This document shows, piece by piece, positions 1 to 10,622 of a stretch of 64,000 bases of DNA (position 1 is the stretch's first letter; every line of letters starts with the position of its first letter). The notes beneath the pieces are model-generated. The model was not told the DNA's origin. It saw only the letters and a program-made list of their open reading frames with translations, and searched no databases. A program made the position numbers and the translations under genes. The stretch lies in contig LR990060.1 in assembly GCA_905147135.1 (NCBI GenBank), positions 3,240,001-3,304,000 of the forward strand, written 5' to 3'. The DNA is from Blastobasis lacticolella. Taxonomy: Eukaryota; Arthropoda; Insecta; Lepidoptera; Blastobasidae.

Positions 1-634
1 GTACATCGGGACGGTGATCCACTCTGTCTGGGTAGTGGGTAGGGGAGAGGGGGCAATACACGTCTAGGTCGAGAGACCGAACGATGTCCATTAAGTGGAC
101 ACCGCTCGTGGTGGTGGAGGAACACGTCCAGTCGGTATGTTTGGAGTTGAAATCTCCGAACATAATAACAGAGTCGCCTAGAGAGAGAAGCGCTTCGAAG
201 TCGCTTTTGAGTGGCAGGGAGCCGGCGGGGATGTAGACAGAGGCTATGATCAGGGACGGATGTCCTGTCATGCCTAGCTGCACTACGGAGGCCTCCATAC
301 TCGAGAGAGTTGGAGTTGGAAGAGGGGAGCAGTGAAGCGATCTCTTGTAGTAAATGGCAGTTCCTCCACCACGCGATGACGCGGTGGGGGACCTGTCATC
401 CCTGACAAGGGAGAAGCCGGGGATCGAAATACCCTTCTGGATCGAAGGCTTGAGCCAAGTCTCCTGAAGGAGAAGTAGGTCGAGCTCCCTGCTCCTAACG
501 AACGTCCTAAGTTCGGAGATGTTTGTGCGTAGACTGCGCACATTAAAAGAAACAAGCGAAACCCCACCCGGCCTCACGCGACCGGTGCCGACACTGGCGG
601 GAGTGGGGGGTGTGGCGTGAAGCGCCTGGGGCAT
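1..634 (-). CDS. Jockey-type LINE ORF2, N-terminal endonuclease part (runs off window)
   Basis: This is the start of the replication protein of a non-LTR retrotransposon. The first 211 codons are visible, open to the window edge. An apurinic-type (exonuclease-endonuclease-phosphatase fold) endonuclease is recognisable from SFNVRSL near residue 29, the catalytic-Glu motif LLLQETWLK, an ASVYIP strand and the metal/DNA-binding motif GDFNSKHTDW. This domain nicks the target DNA for target-primed reverse transcription. The reverse transcriptase would lie beyond base 1. The start at 632-634 was chosen because it overlaps the ORF1 stop (TAATG) and opens directly into the endonuclease. No stop or frameshift is seen, so the copy may be recent. 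Clade assignment rests mainly on ORF1. Confidence 0.88.
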   Translation of the reverse strand, partial: MPQALHATPPTPASVGTGRVRPGGVSLVSFNVRSLRTNISELRTFVRSRELDLLLLQETWLKPSIQKGISIPGFSLVRDDRSPTASSRGGGTAIYYKRSLHCSPLPTPTLSSMEASVVQLGMTGHPSLIIASVYIPAGSLPLKSDFEALLSLGDSVIMFGDFNSKHTDWTCSSTTTSGVHLMDIVRSLDLDVYCPLSPTHYPDRVDHRPDV

Positions 635-2220
635 TACTTTAGGGCCTGGACTAGGGAGTAATGCTCGACAAGTGCGTCTAAACGCTCGAGCTGGGTGGAG
701 GCGTTACGCAGTTTGCGTGCCAGGACGGGGATCTCGTCAATGTTGACGGACGCAAGAATGGAGGATATGTAATGCATATCCTCCGCCAAAGAAGAGGGCG
801 GGGGCTGGAGGCTGATGGCCTTGGGGGGAGAGGTGGTGGGGGGAGCCTTCGGCCCCGGGGCCTTGGGCGGGCCCCAAGCTGCGGCTGGAGCCGCGCTCGG
901 GGGGGGCCCTTTGGCCTTGAGGGGGGGATAGTGGGCCACTGTCGCTGAAGGCGGCGGCGGCCTTGCACCTTTGCCCTTAGCGGGCTTCGGCGCAGAAGGA
1001 TTTGCACCTTTGCCCTTAGTGGGCTTTGGTGCGGAAGTGCGGGGACGAGGGGCGCGCGGGCAACCCCTGTAGTTTGCAGTGTGGCCAGATTGGCCACAAT
1101 TGCAACAGAAGGGAGGGGTGGTGGAGTCGCGCGTACGCGCGCACTCCTTGGCAGTGTGGCCTTCGCCGCACTTGACACAGCGCGGCGGGGCCGAGCAGTT
1201 GGCCGACGCGTGGCCATAAAATTGGCAGCGGTGGCACTGCCCTGGGGAACCGCGTTTATGCGGGGCCTCGACTTTGATTCCGGAGAGCCCACAGACCGTG
1301 AAGCCTCCCCGGAATATAGTCCTGGCACCGGTGGTGTTGGAAAGCACCACCAGCGCCATGGGAAATTGTTTGCCGGACCGGCTGTACATCTTGTGTACAG
1401 CCTCGGCGGGGAAATCTTTGGACTTGAGGTCCATGAGAATGGCCTCATTGGAAAGCTCGTGCGGCACTCCACGGAGTACCGCACGCACCTTACGCTCCTC
1501 AGGGAGGGCGTAGGTATGATACCCTATCTTATTGTGGGCTAGGAGCCTAGTAAGGCTCCTGAAGTCGTCGATCGACTCGACGTCGATCTTAACGGCTATA
1601 CCCGTGTTGGAGGCACGGGTATAGCGGACGCGCTGTTCGGCGCAGAGACGGGAGACTAGCTCCCACTTGGACTTTTCCCTAAGGAAAACAGGGGGCGGGG
1701 GCTTGGCTTTAGACGGGGCAGGGGGGGCAAAACGCGCTACTGGCTTAGGGCCAGACGGCGCGGTCTCGCGAGCGGCAGCAGTCACGCTCGAGTCGGGGGA
1801 CGCGGGGCTAGAGAGAACCGCGACCGCGACCGGGGCGGGCGCGGCGGCCTCGGACGAGGCCTCGGACACTGAGCGGGCGGCCCGCTTTCGGTGCCGCTTA
1901 GATTTAGCGACGAGCTCGAATCCGTCGAGCTCGGCCGCAGAGGGTGGGGCGGGGGTGACGGAAAGAGTTCCCGTCACGGTGGTCGAGGACGAAGAGTCGT
2001 CCCCGGACAGAGAAGCCGCCCTCTTGCGGGAGGGCGGCGCTGAGACCTGGGACACGGAGTCCTCAAACTCCATGTCCTCAGAGGGTTCGCGGGGGGCCTG
2101 AGGGGCACTCCCCACTGACGCCAGGTAACTACGGACGACGTAGTCATCCTGGCCAAGATTAGCTCGGAGGAGCAATTTCACCGCCTTAGCGGCGAATTCC
2201 TCCACCGAGACCGTCGCCAT
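634..2220 (-). CDS. Jockey-type LINE ORF1 (gag-like nucleic-acid-binding protein)
   Basis: An intact 528-residue ORF1 protein, expected to coat retrotransposon RNA. Residues 1-180 are Ser/Ala/Pro-rich with basic stretches. About 185-325 resembles the conserved region that precedes the zinc fingers in jockey ORF1 proteins (PRE_C2HC). Three zinc knuckles follow: CHRCQFYGHASANC at 329-342, CVKCGEGHTAKEC at 348-360, and a third at about 373-387 ending in NYRGCP, a jockey signature. Residues 395-470 are Pro/Lys-rich and include two near-identical APKPxKGKGA repeats. The C-terminal 45 residues are leucine-rich and may be helical. GC content is far higher than in the surrounding DNA, and the long frames on the opposite strand are its shadows. 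Confidence 0.9.
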   Translation of the reverse strand: MATVSVEEFAAKAVKLLLRANLGQDDYVVRSYLASVGSAPQAPREPSEDMEFEDSVSQVSAPPSRKRAASLSGDDSSSSTTVTGTLSVTPAPPSAAELDGFELVAKSKRHRKRAARSVSEASSEAAAPAPVAVAVLSSPASPDSSVTAAARETAPSGPKPVARFAPPAPSKAKPPPPVFLREKSKWELVSRLCAEQRVRYTRASNTGIAVKIDVESIDDFRSLTRLLAHNKIGYHTYALPEERKVRAVLRGVPHELSNEAILMDLKSKDFPAEAVHKMYSRSGKQFPMALVVLSNTTGARTIFRGGFTVCGLSGIKVEAPHKRGSPGQCHRCQFYGHASANCSAPPRCVKCGEGHTAKECARTRDSTTPPFCCNCGQSGHTANYRGCPRAPRPRTSAPKPTKGKGANPSAPKPAKGKGARPPPPSATVAHYPPLKAKGPPPSAAPAAAWGPPKAPGPKAPPTTSPPKAISLQPPPSSLAEDMHYISSILASVNIDEIPVLARKLRNASTQLERLDALVEHYSLVQALK

Positions 2221-2695
2221 TGGAAGGCGAGAAGGGACGAGAATGTCGACGAGAGACGGAGAGACGCGGGGCGTCCTCCCTGCGCGAGGCAGGGGGGAGA
2301 GGGGAGAGGGGGTCGGTGGAGCGGCTATCCCTAATGGATATGCCGCTATCCGTCACCCTTGGGCAGGCCCAAGTGCAATGGGATCGGGACGTCCGGTTTC
2401 GCTAAGACCTGAGGGGCCTTAACAGCGCACCGGGGCAACGCTAGTTGGCTTAGTTGTCACCGTTAAGTATCCACCAACTCAACGCGGCAGAAACGCAGCT
2501 TTGTGTTACCAACGAATCGGTAACAAGAAACTACGTCTCTGAATGAACGTAACTATAATTCGTTACGCTCAGCGGGACGCGGGCTCGCAACGCGAAGTGA
2601 ACGCGCGCGAAAACTTGCGGAATACATAAGCAAAACGGAAGCGAGCTGGCAACGAGCGACGCGGGGGTGCGCTACGAAGCCAAAACGGATACTGA
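2221..2695 (-). promoter_or_regulatory. LINE 5-prime UTR with putative internal promoter
   Basis: GC-rich sequence upstream of ORF1 gives way abruptly to AT-rich, (TACA)-rich DNA at about 2695-2700. Just at that border the minus strand reads TCAGT (2691-2695), the arthropod initiator consensus used by internal promoters of jockey-like elements, which start at their first base. The exact 5-prime end is inferred. No flanking target-site duplication can be tested because the 3-prime end is outside the window. Confidence 0.5.
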
Positions 2696-3984
2696 CGTGT
2701 GATGATGATTATACATACAAACATACATATATATCTCACGCCTCTGTCCCAAAGGTGGGGTAGGAAGGGTACCTATATTATATTACGTATTAAACTTTTT
2801 TCCTGTGTCGGTGACGAAAACGGATAGATTATTTCGGATATCAATCAAAGGCGGCGGTGACCTCTTTTCATCAGGTGGCCCGCATGCCTGTCTGCCGTAT
2901 AACAACAACCGCAGTGGACCTCTACTGTAATGTAAAAGAAAATCTGACAGGTATTGACTCCGATGAAGTTTGAAAGAGTAGGTGTAATTTCGTTCTTTAT
3001 TTAATAAATCTTTATTATAAATAAGACTCGACTTCACCAGAGTTACGAAGATGTACTACCGAGTATACCGCCTTATCTATTTCTATCGTCTTGCCTATTT
3101 CTGTCGCCATACAACAACCGTGACGAACACGTCGTCGTAGCAACGTACTGTAGGAATCTCCAGCCAGATGGAGTGACGATATGCGAAAGGCTGCAGGTGG
3201 CTGGATGCGGCAAGCGAAGGATTTATGCATTGGCCGAGGCCATACATACATAAAGCTCACGTCTTTAACCCACAGGAGCAGAGACTTTGGACCACTACTT
3301 TGCTCTGTTCTGACAACTCCCTAGCCTCGCATACTCGTATATCCACAATTTGTTGCAAACGTCTTGTATTTTTGCCATTTCTAAACCCAGCTTTTCTGAT
3401 CAGTGAATGTTTTTTTGGGTCGTCCCCGGCCTTTGTACAGGACTGATATAGGCTGATGATAAGGATCAGGTGGTCTATCTATTCGTTTGTTGGTACCACC
3501 TACGCCTATACATGCCTGCAAGGCTACAAAATAAATACAAACACAGGTTACGACACCAATTCGGATGATGTTCAATTATGGCTACCTAACACAAGCAATA
3601 TTTGCTTAAAAAGATGCTTCATATACTGCAAAAATGTACGAAATACCAAATATTTTAATTTTTAAGTAACTGAACATTTATAGATAGGCACCGTAGTACC
3701 ACACCTGCATACGCCACACACGTCTCCTGTGCCGAAAGCGTCCGAACGTTCATTGCCAATTAAAAACTAAAATAAAAGAAGTATCTGAACAGTCCGTCAG
3801 CAACGCTACGGCCGAAATCCCTTGATAATTAACCCAATAAAATCCGCCGGACCACCCGAGGTCGTGGGATATTTTCGGAGCGAACCGTCTCGGTTGCAAC
3901 GCTCAAGATTTGTAGGGTTGCGTATAGCTGTTGAAGACGTCTGGTTTGTGTTGCTTTGGGTGTTTTGATGGTTGGCGTTTATTA
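2696..3984. other. Intergenic, repeat fragments
   Basis: About 2705-2770 is a fragment of a family with a CTCACGCC core that recurs at 9450-9600, 37845-38000 and 40655-40770. 2830-2900 is a LINE 3-prime tail (ggtgacc...tcaggtggcccgc) shared with the repeats near 16700 and 28350. 3020-3120 contains a reversed fragment of the element at 5665-5735. I see no gene in the rest. Confidence 0.45.
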
Positions 3985-4150
3985 TTGTTTTTCAAGTGTG
4001 CGCGTGGTGTCCGGCAGAGTGAAAGCATCAACTCTAAAAAGGGTTGGATATAGGCGAATAATCTGTGTCTATGTCTTGGACCTTCTCGCGTTATAGGGCT
4101 GCAGCCCGTCTGCCAAGCGAGGGGATAAGAGCCTATCCCCGATCTAGCGT
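3985..4150 (-). repeat. SINE-3 family, degraded fragment
   Basis: Retains the GTGGTGTCCGGCAGAGT end and the CTGCCAAGCG core of the family represented by 7370-7625, 32705-32975 and 57208-57470. The middle is heavily diverged. Confidence 0.45.
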
Positions 4151-4716
4151 ATCACCAATACTTGCAGATTCTTTTACCGAATTAGGGGAATCAAATTATT
4201 ACGTCCTAGCAATGGTTGGATATACCTAAATATCGCATGCGTAGATAAGAATACATGAAGATGGCTTTAAGCTGAGAGTGCAGTTTCGGCTACCAATCCC
4301 ATACCCCTAATGAGGTATTCAAATTGGAACCGTTGCCGTTGCCGTTGCATCAAATGAATGCGCCAATAAGCCATTCAAATTAAGAACTCTATATCGAATA
4401 TCGAATCGAACGAAACGAAATGCACGAAACAAGATTAAAAATCGTTCAAAATAGAACGAACGATTGCGAAATCCTCTCGACGAATTCCGGAGTGCCCTTG
4501 TCAGTCAAAAAGAAATCGTGGGTATAGCTAACTCCTATTTCCGTCGGCCATCTTGCTTTTTTTTCATGTTTTTTCCGTTTCAATTTACATTTCTTCCGCG
4601 CGGTTGTTTATGATCCGTAGTTGTTTGTTATTCTGTTACAGTTTCGGGCTGTGCTTACTACGGGTGCTGTTTACGAACGGCCCGGCTACCTCCTAAGTTA
4701 GGGAATGATTTGTGGG
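4151..4716. other. Intergenic, nothing recognised
   Basis: Mixed AT-rich DNA with a short GCCGTTGCC duplication near 4330. No coding signal or repeat family that I can name. Confidence 0.4.
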
Positions 4717-4995
4717 TGTCGAGTGTACCAATGACTCTTTTCTGAGTTATCTAACCGATAGTCTTACGGTGAAGGATAACATCGTCATTAAACCTACACA
4801 TTCAAAACGATTGTTCTGAATTGTTCTGATTGGGGAACAGATTTGTTCCCCTGGTAGCAGGGCCACGGATATCAGATGGCAGTCGCTCCATTGTAATTAT
4901 CTGATCTCGCAAATCCTGGATTATGGTCAAGTCGGACCCCGAGGCCCTCGTGCGCATTGCACAACTGGGACATTAACGCCAAGATTATTATTATA
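4717..4995 (+). repeat. SINE-2 (tRNA-derived), body without head
   Basis: Carries the family body: ACCAATGACTCTTTTCTGAG, a TCTTACGGTGA box, CAGATGGCAGTCGCTCCA, ATCCTGGATTATGGTCAAG, and the terminal GGGACATTAACGCCAAGAT followed by a short trinucleotide tail. The tRNA-like head is missing on the left. At least ten other copies occur in the window. Confidence 0.7.
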
Positions 4996-5094
4996 TTTTG
5001 TGTGGATGTCGAATACTCTGATTGTGATGTGGTGTGTTCATATGGCTCTTGTAAGTAGGGTATTAGCGTACCGCGTCTTTCTCCTTATAGACTA

Positions 5095-5288
5095 CTAGCA
5101 GCCACCCCGGCTTCGCACGGGTACCATTACGGGTACACGGGTATATAGCCTATGTCACCCGGGGATAGTGTAGCTTCCCAACGGTGAAAGAATTTTTGAA
5201 ATCGGTCCAGTAGTTTCGGAGCCTATTCAATACAAACAAACAAACAAACAAAAAATCAAACCTTTCCTCTTTATAATATTAGTATAGA
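5095..5288 (-). mobile_element. Non-autonomous Helitron
   Basis: On the minus strand it starts TCTATACTAATATTATAAAG and ends in GGCTGCTAG followed by T, fitting the Helitron pattern of a 5-prime TC, a 3-prime CTRR and insertion before T. It includes a (GTTT)n run and a GGGTACCCGTAATGG-type internal repeat. The 5-prime flanking base is not the expected A, so that end is less certain. About 194 bp, too short to encode RepHel. Confidence 0.65.
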
Positions 5289-5574
5289 AGATGAGGGTAA
5301 CGTAGGTTATCCTACGTCATCGAGTATAAGAAAAAATCCACATTGTAGTGATAGTAGACGTTTAGGAGACCCACAAAACGTTGGTCTGCTCGTGCGCAAC
5401 CTGGCACCAAAAAATTAACTTAAAGTCACTTTTCTTTTTGGTGACTAAAAAGCGGCTGAAAACGTAACCACCACAGGTAACGAGATTAGAGTATATATAT
5501 TTTTTTCGGTTATGTCTCTTTTGTACTTTTTTTCTTTATGAATATTTTTGAATTTTGTGCCGTGTGAAATGCCG

Positions 5575-5735
5575 AGGAGTGATGAAATGCCACATGAATG
5601 TAATTTCGCTAGCTACCTCAGGTATGACATTCTTCACACCGGAACACAATAAAGCGAGTATTGCTGCTTGGCGGCAGAAATAGATAAGGCGGTGGTACTC
5701 ACCCAGGCGGACTCCTCAGACTTGATAATGTCCTA
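5575..5735 (+). repeat. Repeat family F
   Basis: Shares GATGAAATGCC...TGTAATT...GGAACACAATA and GGCAGAAATAGATAAGGC with 60655-61200, 33430-33600, 49790-49880 and 61950-62030. Probably the 3-prime portion of a retroelement. No coding remnant is recognised here. Confidence 0.5.
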
Positions 5736-6058
5736 CCATCTACCATTTGAACTTGTTAATTCAACACTTGAAATATAATTTCGGTAATGCATTAGCAATT
5801 ATATAGTTATTTGCGGATCGAGTGATGTTCAGTGGTATCGACTAGACGCGATCTGATTCCATTTCGTCTGGAAAATTCTAAAACAAAGCTCGATTTGAGT
5901 TCAATTACCTACTGTTGTTTTCTTTCGGCGAGTCTGTTTTAATTAAAACAATGGTTCTGGATGTTGCAACCGTTCGACATAGGATGGTTTACTGAAAATG
6001 CGGCTGATATTTATGTTGTTAAGTGTACTATACCTGTTATATAATAATATAACTAATA

Positions 6059-6528
6059 AGTCCATAGGTATTATATTTAATAATAATAAATATGCTAAGA
6101 CAATTCACACAGCGCCATCTAGTTCCAAAGTAAACAAAGCTTGTGTTATGGGTGCCAGAAAACTGATAAACTACTTAATAAAATATAAAAGGCCGTCTGC
6201 CTTTCTGATTATGCCCTGTCTTTTCCGTAGGTCTGCTGTAAGATATTTCTTATGAAATAAGCTGTACCTGTTGTGTTGTTTTCCTTATGTCAATATTGTA
6301 TAAATGTTATTGTGCACAATAAACTGTTAAATAAATAAATAAAACCCAGACACGTAACAGAAACTAAAATTCATCATTTCAATTTCTGCTCGGCCGGGAG
6401 TCGAACCCGGGACCTCTGCGTGGCGGAGATGTTAACTTATTGAACCACTCAGATCGCCAAAGGTTGTGTGAAGGTGGCAGGTGTACTATAAATATCTGTT
6501 ATATTATTAGTCCATAGGTATTATATTT
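6059..6528 (-). mobile_element. SINE-1 split by a LINE 3-prime end, flanked by 20-bp direct repeats
   Basis: The SINE-1 body (6095-6190) and its tRNA-like head (6342-6465, B-box-like GGGTTCGACTCCCGG on the minus strand) are separated by about 150 bp ending TGTGCACAATAAAC...(AAATA)n. That insert resembles the LINE 3-prime tail at 59955-60055. The whole block is flanked by the same 20 bases at 6059-6078 and 6509-6528. The right-hand repeat does not abut the SINE head exactly. Confidence 0.6.
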
Positions 6529-6879
6529 GGTACACAACTAGGGGCTTGGCTCTTCTCTCTCTTTATATTACACATGTGACCTACCTGTCAATAGTAAGAG
6601 GGTGATTTTTTTTTATTGTTTACTGTTTGTGATCTGTAATCTGTTACAGGTAAGGTATCGTAGGGGGAGTAGGGCAGGGGTGGGTGGGTAGATCGCAATT
6701 CATCACTGACGGGCAAATATGATGGAGCTCGTCTACGCTTTGTCAGAAGAATATCCTTAACTAACGGTTTCTTTTCTTGAAAAATAATGAGTTTGAATTT
6801 GTCGTGAATTTTGTTACGGTCTACAATTTTTTAGTCACAGTTCGTTTCCGCGAGATACATACGAACGATACTAGATAAC

Positions 6880-6985
6880 GTATAGGCGGTTCATCGCGAG
6901 CCTTTTTACCGAGCACGTGCAAGATTTGGAATGAGCTCCTTTCCTAAGTCTTTTCTTTGTAACATTGAGTTCTTCAGAAGGCATA
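6880..6985 (+). repeat. CR1/Jockey-like LINE 3-prime coding remnant
   Basis: A decayed copy of the end of a reverse-transcriptase ORF. RTCKIWNELLS can still be read, matching the RTxRxWNELPA motif of many LINE ORF2 C-termini. Better copies lie at 16555 and 56570. Confidence 0.4.
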
Positions 6986-7369
6986 TCTGCAGGTAGAGCT
7001 CGTCTAATTTAAAATGACGCGCCCCACTATCGCATTAACGCACACAAGCAAGTTTAAAATATGGACGCAATACATATACAAATGCCGTTGTAATTGGTCA
7101 TTCAGTTGCCGGTGAGATTCAAACGTAGGAGAACGCGTCGTTCACTGGCTCCCACACAGATGAAGTGTCGTTATCAATATTTGCACTCACACATCGAAAT
7201 CAACTAACTAAGTAGTGAGGCGCGTCATCTTAGACTAGACGAGCTCTACCTCATAGTCTGGCACCGCATCCGCTCCCCTTAGGTTGCAGATGTCCTGCAC
7301 GATGGTGGCCGTTTTCCATCAGGTGGACGGTCCATCTGTGTGCCTCCCTAAGCAATAAAAATACATTAT

Positions 7370-7625
7370 GGTGGCCGTGTGGTGTCCGGCACAGTAGAAT
7401 AACACCAACTTGTGTCATACAAGGCGACTAATGATTTCGAGGCAAAAAATCTTAAGCCTCCGTAGGCTGAAAAAGGGGCTGCAGCGTTTTCCATTGTTAT
7501 ATTTATAACACTGCAATCTCCAACCCGCCTGCCAAGCGTAGCTATGGCAATAACCTCCCCTTTCGTGGGAGAGGCCCTATGTCCTGCAGTGCACTGTTAT
7601 GGGCTGTGATGATGATGACGATGAT
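7370..7625 (-). repeat. SINE-3 copy
   Basis: Near complete copy of a roughly 250-bp family. It runs from GTGTGGTGTCCGGCACAGTA through TACAAGGCGACTAATG and CTGCCAAGCGTAG to GGCTGTGATGATGATGACG. The trinucleotide GAT tail marks the end. Further copies: 29970-30225, 32705-32975, 41366-41605, 45862-46100, 50588-50850 and 57208-57470. Confidence 0.7.
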
Positions 7626-8189
7626 GGTAACATTATACATTGTATAAAGCGTCAAATATATCGACATTAGCAAGTAAATACCTAAAGTTGTCCACGCGAC
7701 GCCACGCTACCCACACACTTTGATAAAAAGCGTTTCAAAATAACCAGTAATACCGGCTTTAGTGGGTTTATTTCCAGAATCGATTGTGTCCCTTCCTTTT
7801 CAGTCGGATGCGTAGCCTAATTGCTGACACGTGTACTGTATAGTGGATGGAGAAATGGCGGCCCGCGACAAGATTCAATCCGGCCCGCGAATACAACCCG
7901 TCATCTATTTGAAAGCGGCCCGCTATTAAAGCAATATTCGCTCTAATAATCTGAAAAGAATATACGGAATCAGAATACTCTGATTTGCTGTATCATAATA
8001 AGGTCTGATGTCTCGGTGCTGGACAAGTGTGACAATTGAGAAATGAAATATTAGAATTTCTGCGACAGAATTCAAAATTGGACAAAAATTTAGAATTTTT
8101 GAAGATCTGTTGTAGGTTTCGCATTTTTACCGATTTGCTCGATTATTTAAACAAATTTAATAAAACTATCCAAAGCAAGAATAAATTCC
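7626..8189. other. AT-rich intergenic DNA
   Basis: No gene seen. The segment 7857-7930 has three copies of CGGCCCGC within 75 bases, of unknown origin. Confidence 0.35.
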
Positions 8190-8435
8190 TTTTTTTTTTC
8201 ATCTCATACAGTAGGCAAACAGGCAATCGGGCCACCTGCTGGAAAGTGGTCACCACTGCCTATAGACATTAGCAACACCAAGAGTATCGCCAATGCGTTG
8301 CCCACCTCTATAACACGTTGCTCTGGCAGCAAAAAGACAAATACCCCTCCACTGCCAAAGCCACGGTTCCCCAAATCCCTACCCCATGAAGCACTGGAAA
8401 CCTTACTCACCGGCAGAAACACAACACTTGATGAC
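8190..8435 (-). repeat. Repeat-4 (poly(A)-tailed retroelement), 3-prime part
   Basis: Read on the minus strand it runs GTGTTTCTGCCGGTGAGTAAG, GGCTTTGGCAGTGG, TTTTGCTGCCAGAGCAACG, TATAGGCAGTGGTGACCAC and GCCTGTTTGCC, then a poly(A) tail (poly(T) at 8190-8199). Other copies: 16825-17185, 26540-26775, 28060-28400 and 55325-55650. Confidence 0.7.
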
Positions 8436-8835
8436 ACATGGGCCCAAATAAAGGCCTTCAAATTAAATTTACGTTTGTATTAAACACAAATATTGCAAGG
8501 AAATTGCAATTTACGATGACATTTACACATTTATCTTATTCGTTTCTCATTTATGTTATCGTTGACAATATCATTGTGAATTGACTTACAAATAATGTAA
8601 TATTATGTACATTTAATTTTCAATTATAGATAAATAAACTAAACTTACTCGGAAGATCGGCTGATGAACTGACTCGCTCGGACTGAACTGACTCGCAAGA
8701 ACTGGCAGACAATGGCATTTGATCACGAAGAGTGGACGAATCGGGAGAGGCTTTACCCAAAACTGGGACGATTTAGGCTAATATAAGTAAAAAAAAATCG
8801 GAAGATTTGTCCGAGTGTCGTGTGAAAGCCCCCGA

Positions 8836-9390
8836 CAGATGTCCGATGCGCGTGGCTTATTTAAAAACCGTAACAAATTGGTTATTTTAACGCGCAACGT
8901 TGACATCTAACTCTTGTCTCGTCTGTGATTGTGTGAGTGTTTGTGCTTCGAAATGGAACATCCTGCTGGCCTGCTTTTTGGCACAGATATAGCTCAAGGG
9001 GACAACTACGGAGCGACTGCCATCTGACCTCTGTGACTCTGCTACCAAGGGAACCTGGCCAGATTGTATAATGGTTACATATTCAGTCACCTGAATGTGC
9101 AGGAGTCATCATGTTGTTTTCACTCCCCGTATGAGCATCGGTTAGTGTTCAACTACAGTTCATGTCTCAGAAAAGAGTAATGAGATTCGGACCTGGTACC
9201 TCTCGCTTGCGAGTCTTTGATACCTTTACCACTTGGCCACCGACACTCCCACAGATCCGATGCACGTGGCTTATTAAAAAAACCGTAACTAGTTGGTTAT
9301 TTTATAGGACAAGGTTGACATCTAACTCTCGTCTCGTCTGTGTTTCAAATGGGACATCTCAGACACGGATATAGCTCAAGGGAAGCACTG
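8836..9390. repeat. Imperfect direct duplication around a SINE-2 copy
   Basis: A roughly 160-bp segment starting CAGATGTCCGATGCGCGTGG at 8836 recurs at 9252 as CAGATCCGATGCACGTGG. Both continue through AACCGTAAC, GTTGACATCTAACTC and GATATAGCTCAAGGG. The second copy is shortened internally. The interval between them is SINE-2. Confidence 0.65.
9000..9255 (-). repeat. SINE-2 copy
   Basis: Contains GAGCGACTGCCATCTGACCT, GAACCTGGCCAGATTG, AGCATCGGTTAGTGTTCAAC and a decayed tRNA-like head ending in CTTGGCCACCGACAC (reverse complement of box A). Confidence 0.65.
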
Positions 9391-10622
9391 TAATTACCTG
9401 ATCTGCCAAATCCTGGACCATGGCGAAGATGATTATTTTTATTAATTCATTGCCACTTATTAGTACATACATACAGACACTCTCACGCCCGTAACACATA
9501 GGAGTAGGCAGAAACTATCGAGAGTCACAAGCTACGATCCTGACACACCTCTTTCGCCTCTTCCGCATTCATACATTTACGCCGGTTGAGGGTATTTTGT
9601 GCCTTATTTATAATGCGTAGATTGTTTAATTTGACAGCACGCCGATGATGAATCCATTGATTTCAAATCAGAATCACCGTCTAAGAATGCAAAATAATGT
9701 CAATCGCTATTGTTGTTAAGGGCGCTGTTTAGAGTAATGTCACGTTTATGAATTGAATTCTCATAACACCATGACGTCTCCATACCAAGGTACTAGAAAG
9801 AATTTGTAACTAAAATCGGTCTAGACTGGCTTGGCTTATTTGGTAAACAAACTATAAATAAAATTTCACCATCACTAACTGAGATAGAATTAACAAAAAC
9901 ATTAACATTTTGGCATTGGAAAATCTATTTTGTCAACCTCTAAAGTGCGCCATATTTGCTTATAACTAGTGTCAAATAAGAAGAGACTTGTCGGGTCACG
10001 TGATTCGACTTGCGCTGTATGCGATTACCAGCGCGAAATGCTCTCCACTGCCATTTGACAAGTCGCTTCTTTCTTGACGCGTGCTATACCAAATAAGACG
10101 AGTCAGTCTGGACAGATTTTAGAAACAATAAAATCATGATACCTTATACCATTTACGTACCTACTATTATAGCTAATATTATATCATACATGTTTAATAA
10201 TGTTTTTTTTTGTTGCAGGTTCGTTTTGGATGAAACCGCAGCCTAAACATGGCGCTTACTGAAGCTAAGTTATTAGCACTTTGTACTGGTCGTCGTGTTC
10301 CTTCTAATATTCTAAATACCAAAGTTTCTACGGAAAGATGATTGGTTCTTTTCACAAGCTTTTATTTCACCTCACTTGTATGTGTGCCCTGAAGTTTTGC
10401 AATAAATATTTCACCCACTTTCACTGAAGCTATCGCGCTGAAATTTCGTGACAATGCATTAATATGGTACCATGGAACTGGTCGGACCGATATCGATGCG
10501 GTCTTATTAATACCAGTTTAATCCTGATAGTTTTAAGCTTTGTTTCATTAAAATCTGTTCAGCACGGCTAGCACAAGCGAGAAACGGCTCGACAGAGATA
10601 CTGCTATCTCTTTCATCTTAGT
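9391..10622. other. Intergenic with repeat fragments
   Basis: 9391-9430 is a SINE-2 scrap. 9450-9600 is the CTCACGCC/GTAGGCAGA family also found at 37845-38000. 10460-10575 is a family-G fragment (GATGCGG...CCAGTTTAAT...TTCATTAAAATC). No gene recognised. Confidence 0.4.

Noticed and set aside
1081..1542. 153-codon plus-strand frame
   Set aside because: Shadow opposite the zinc-knuckle ORF1, produced by its high GC content.
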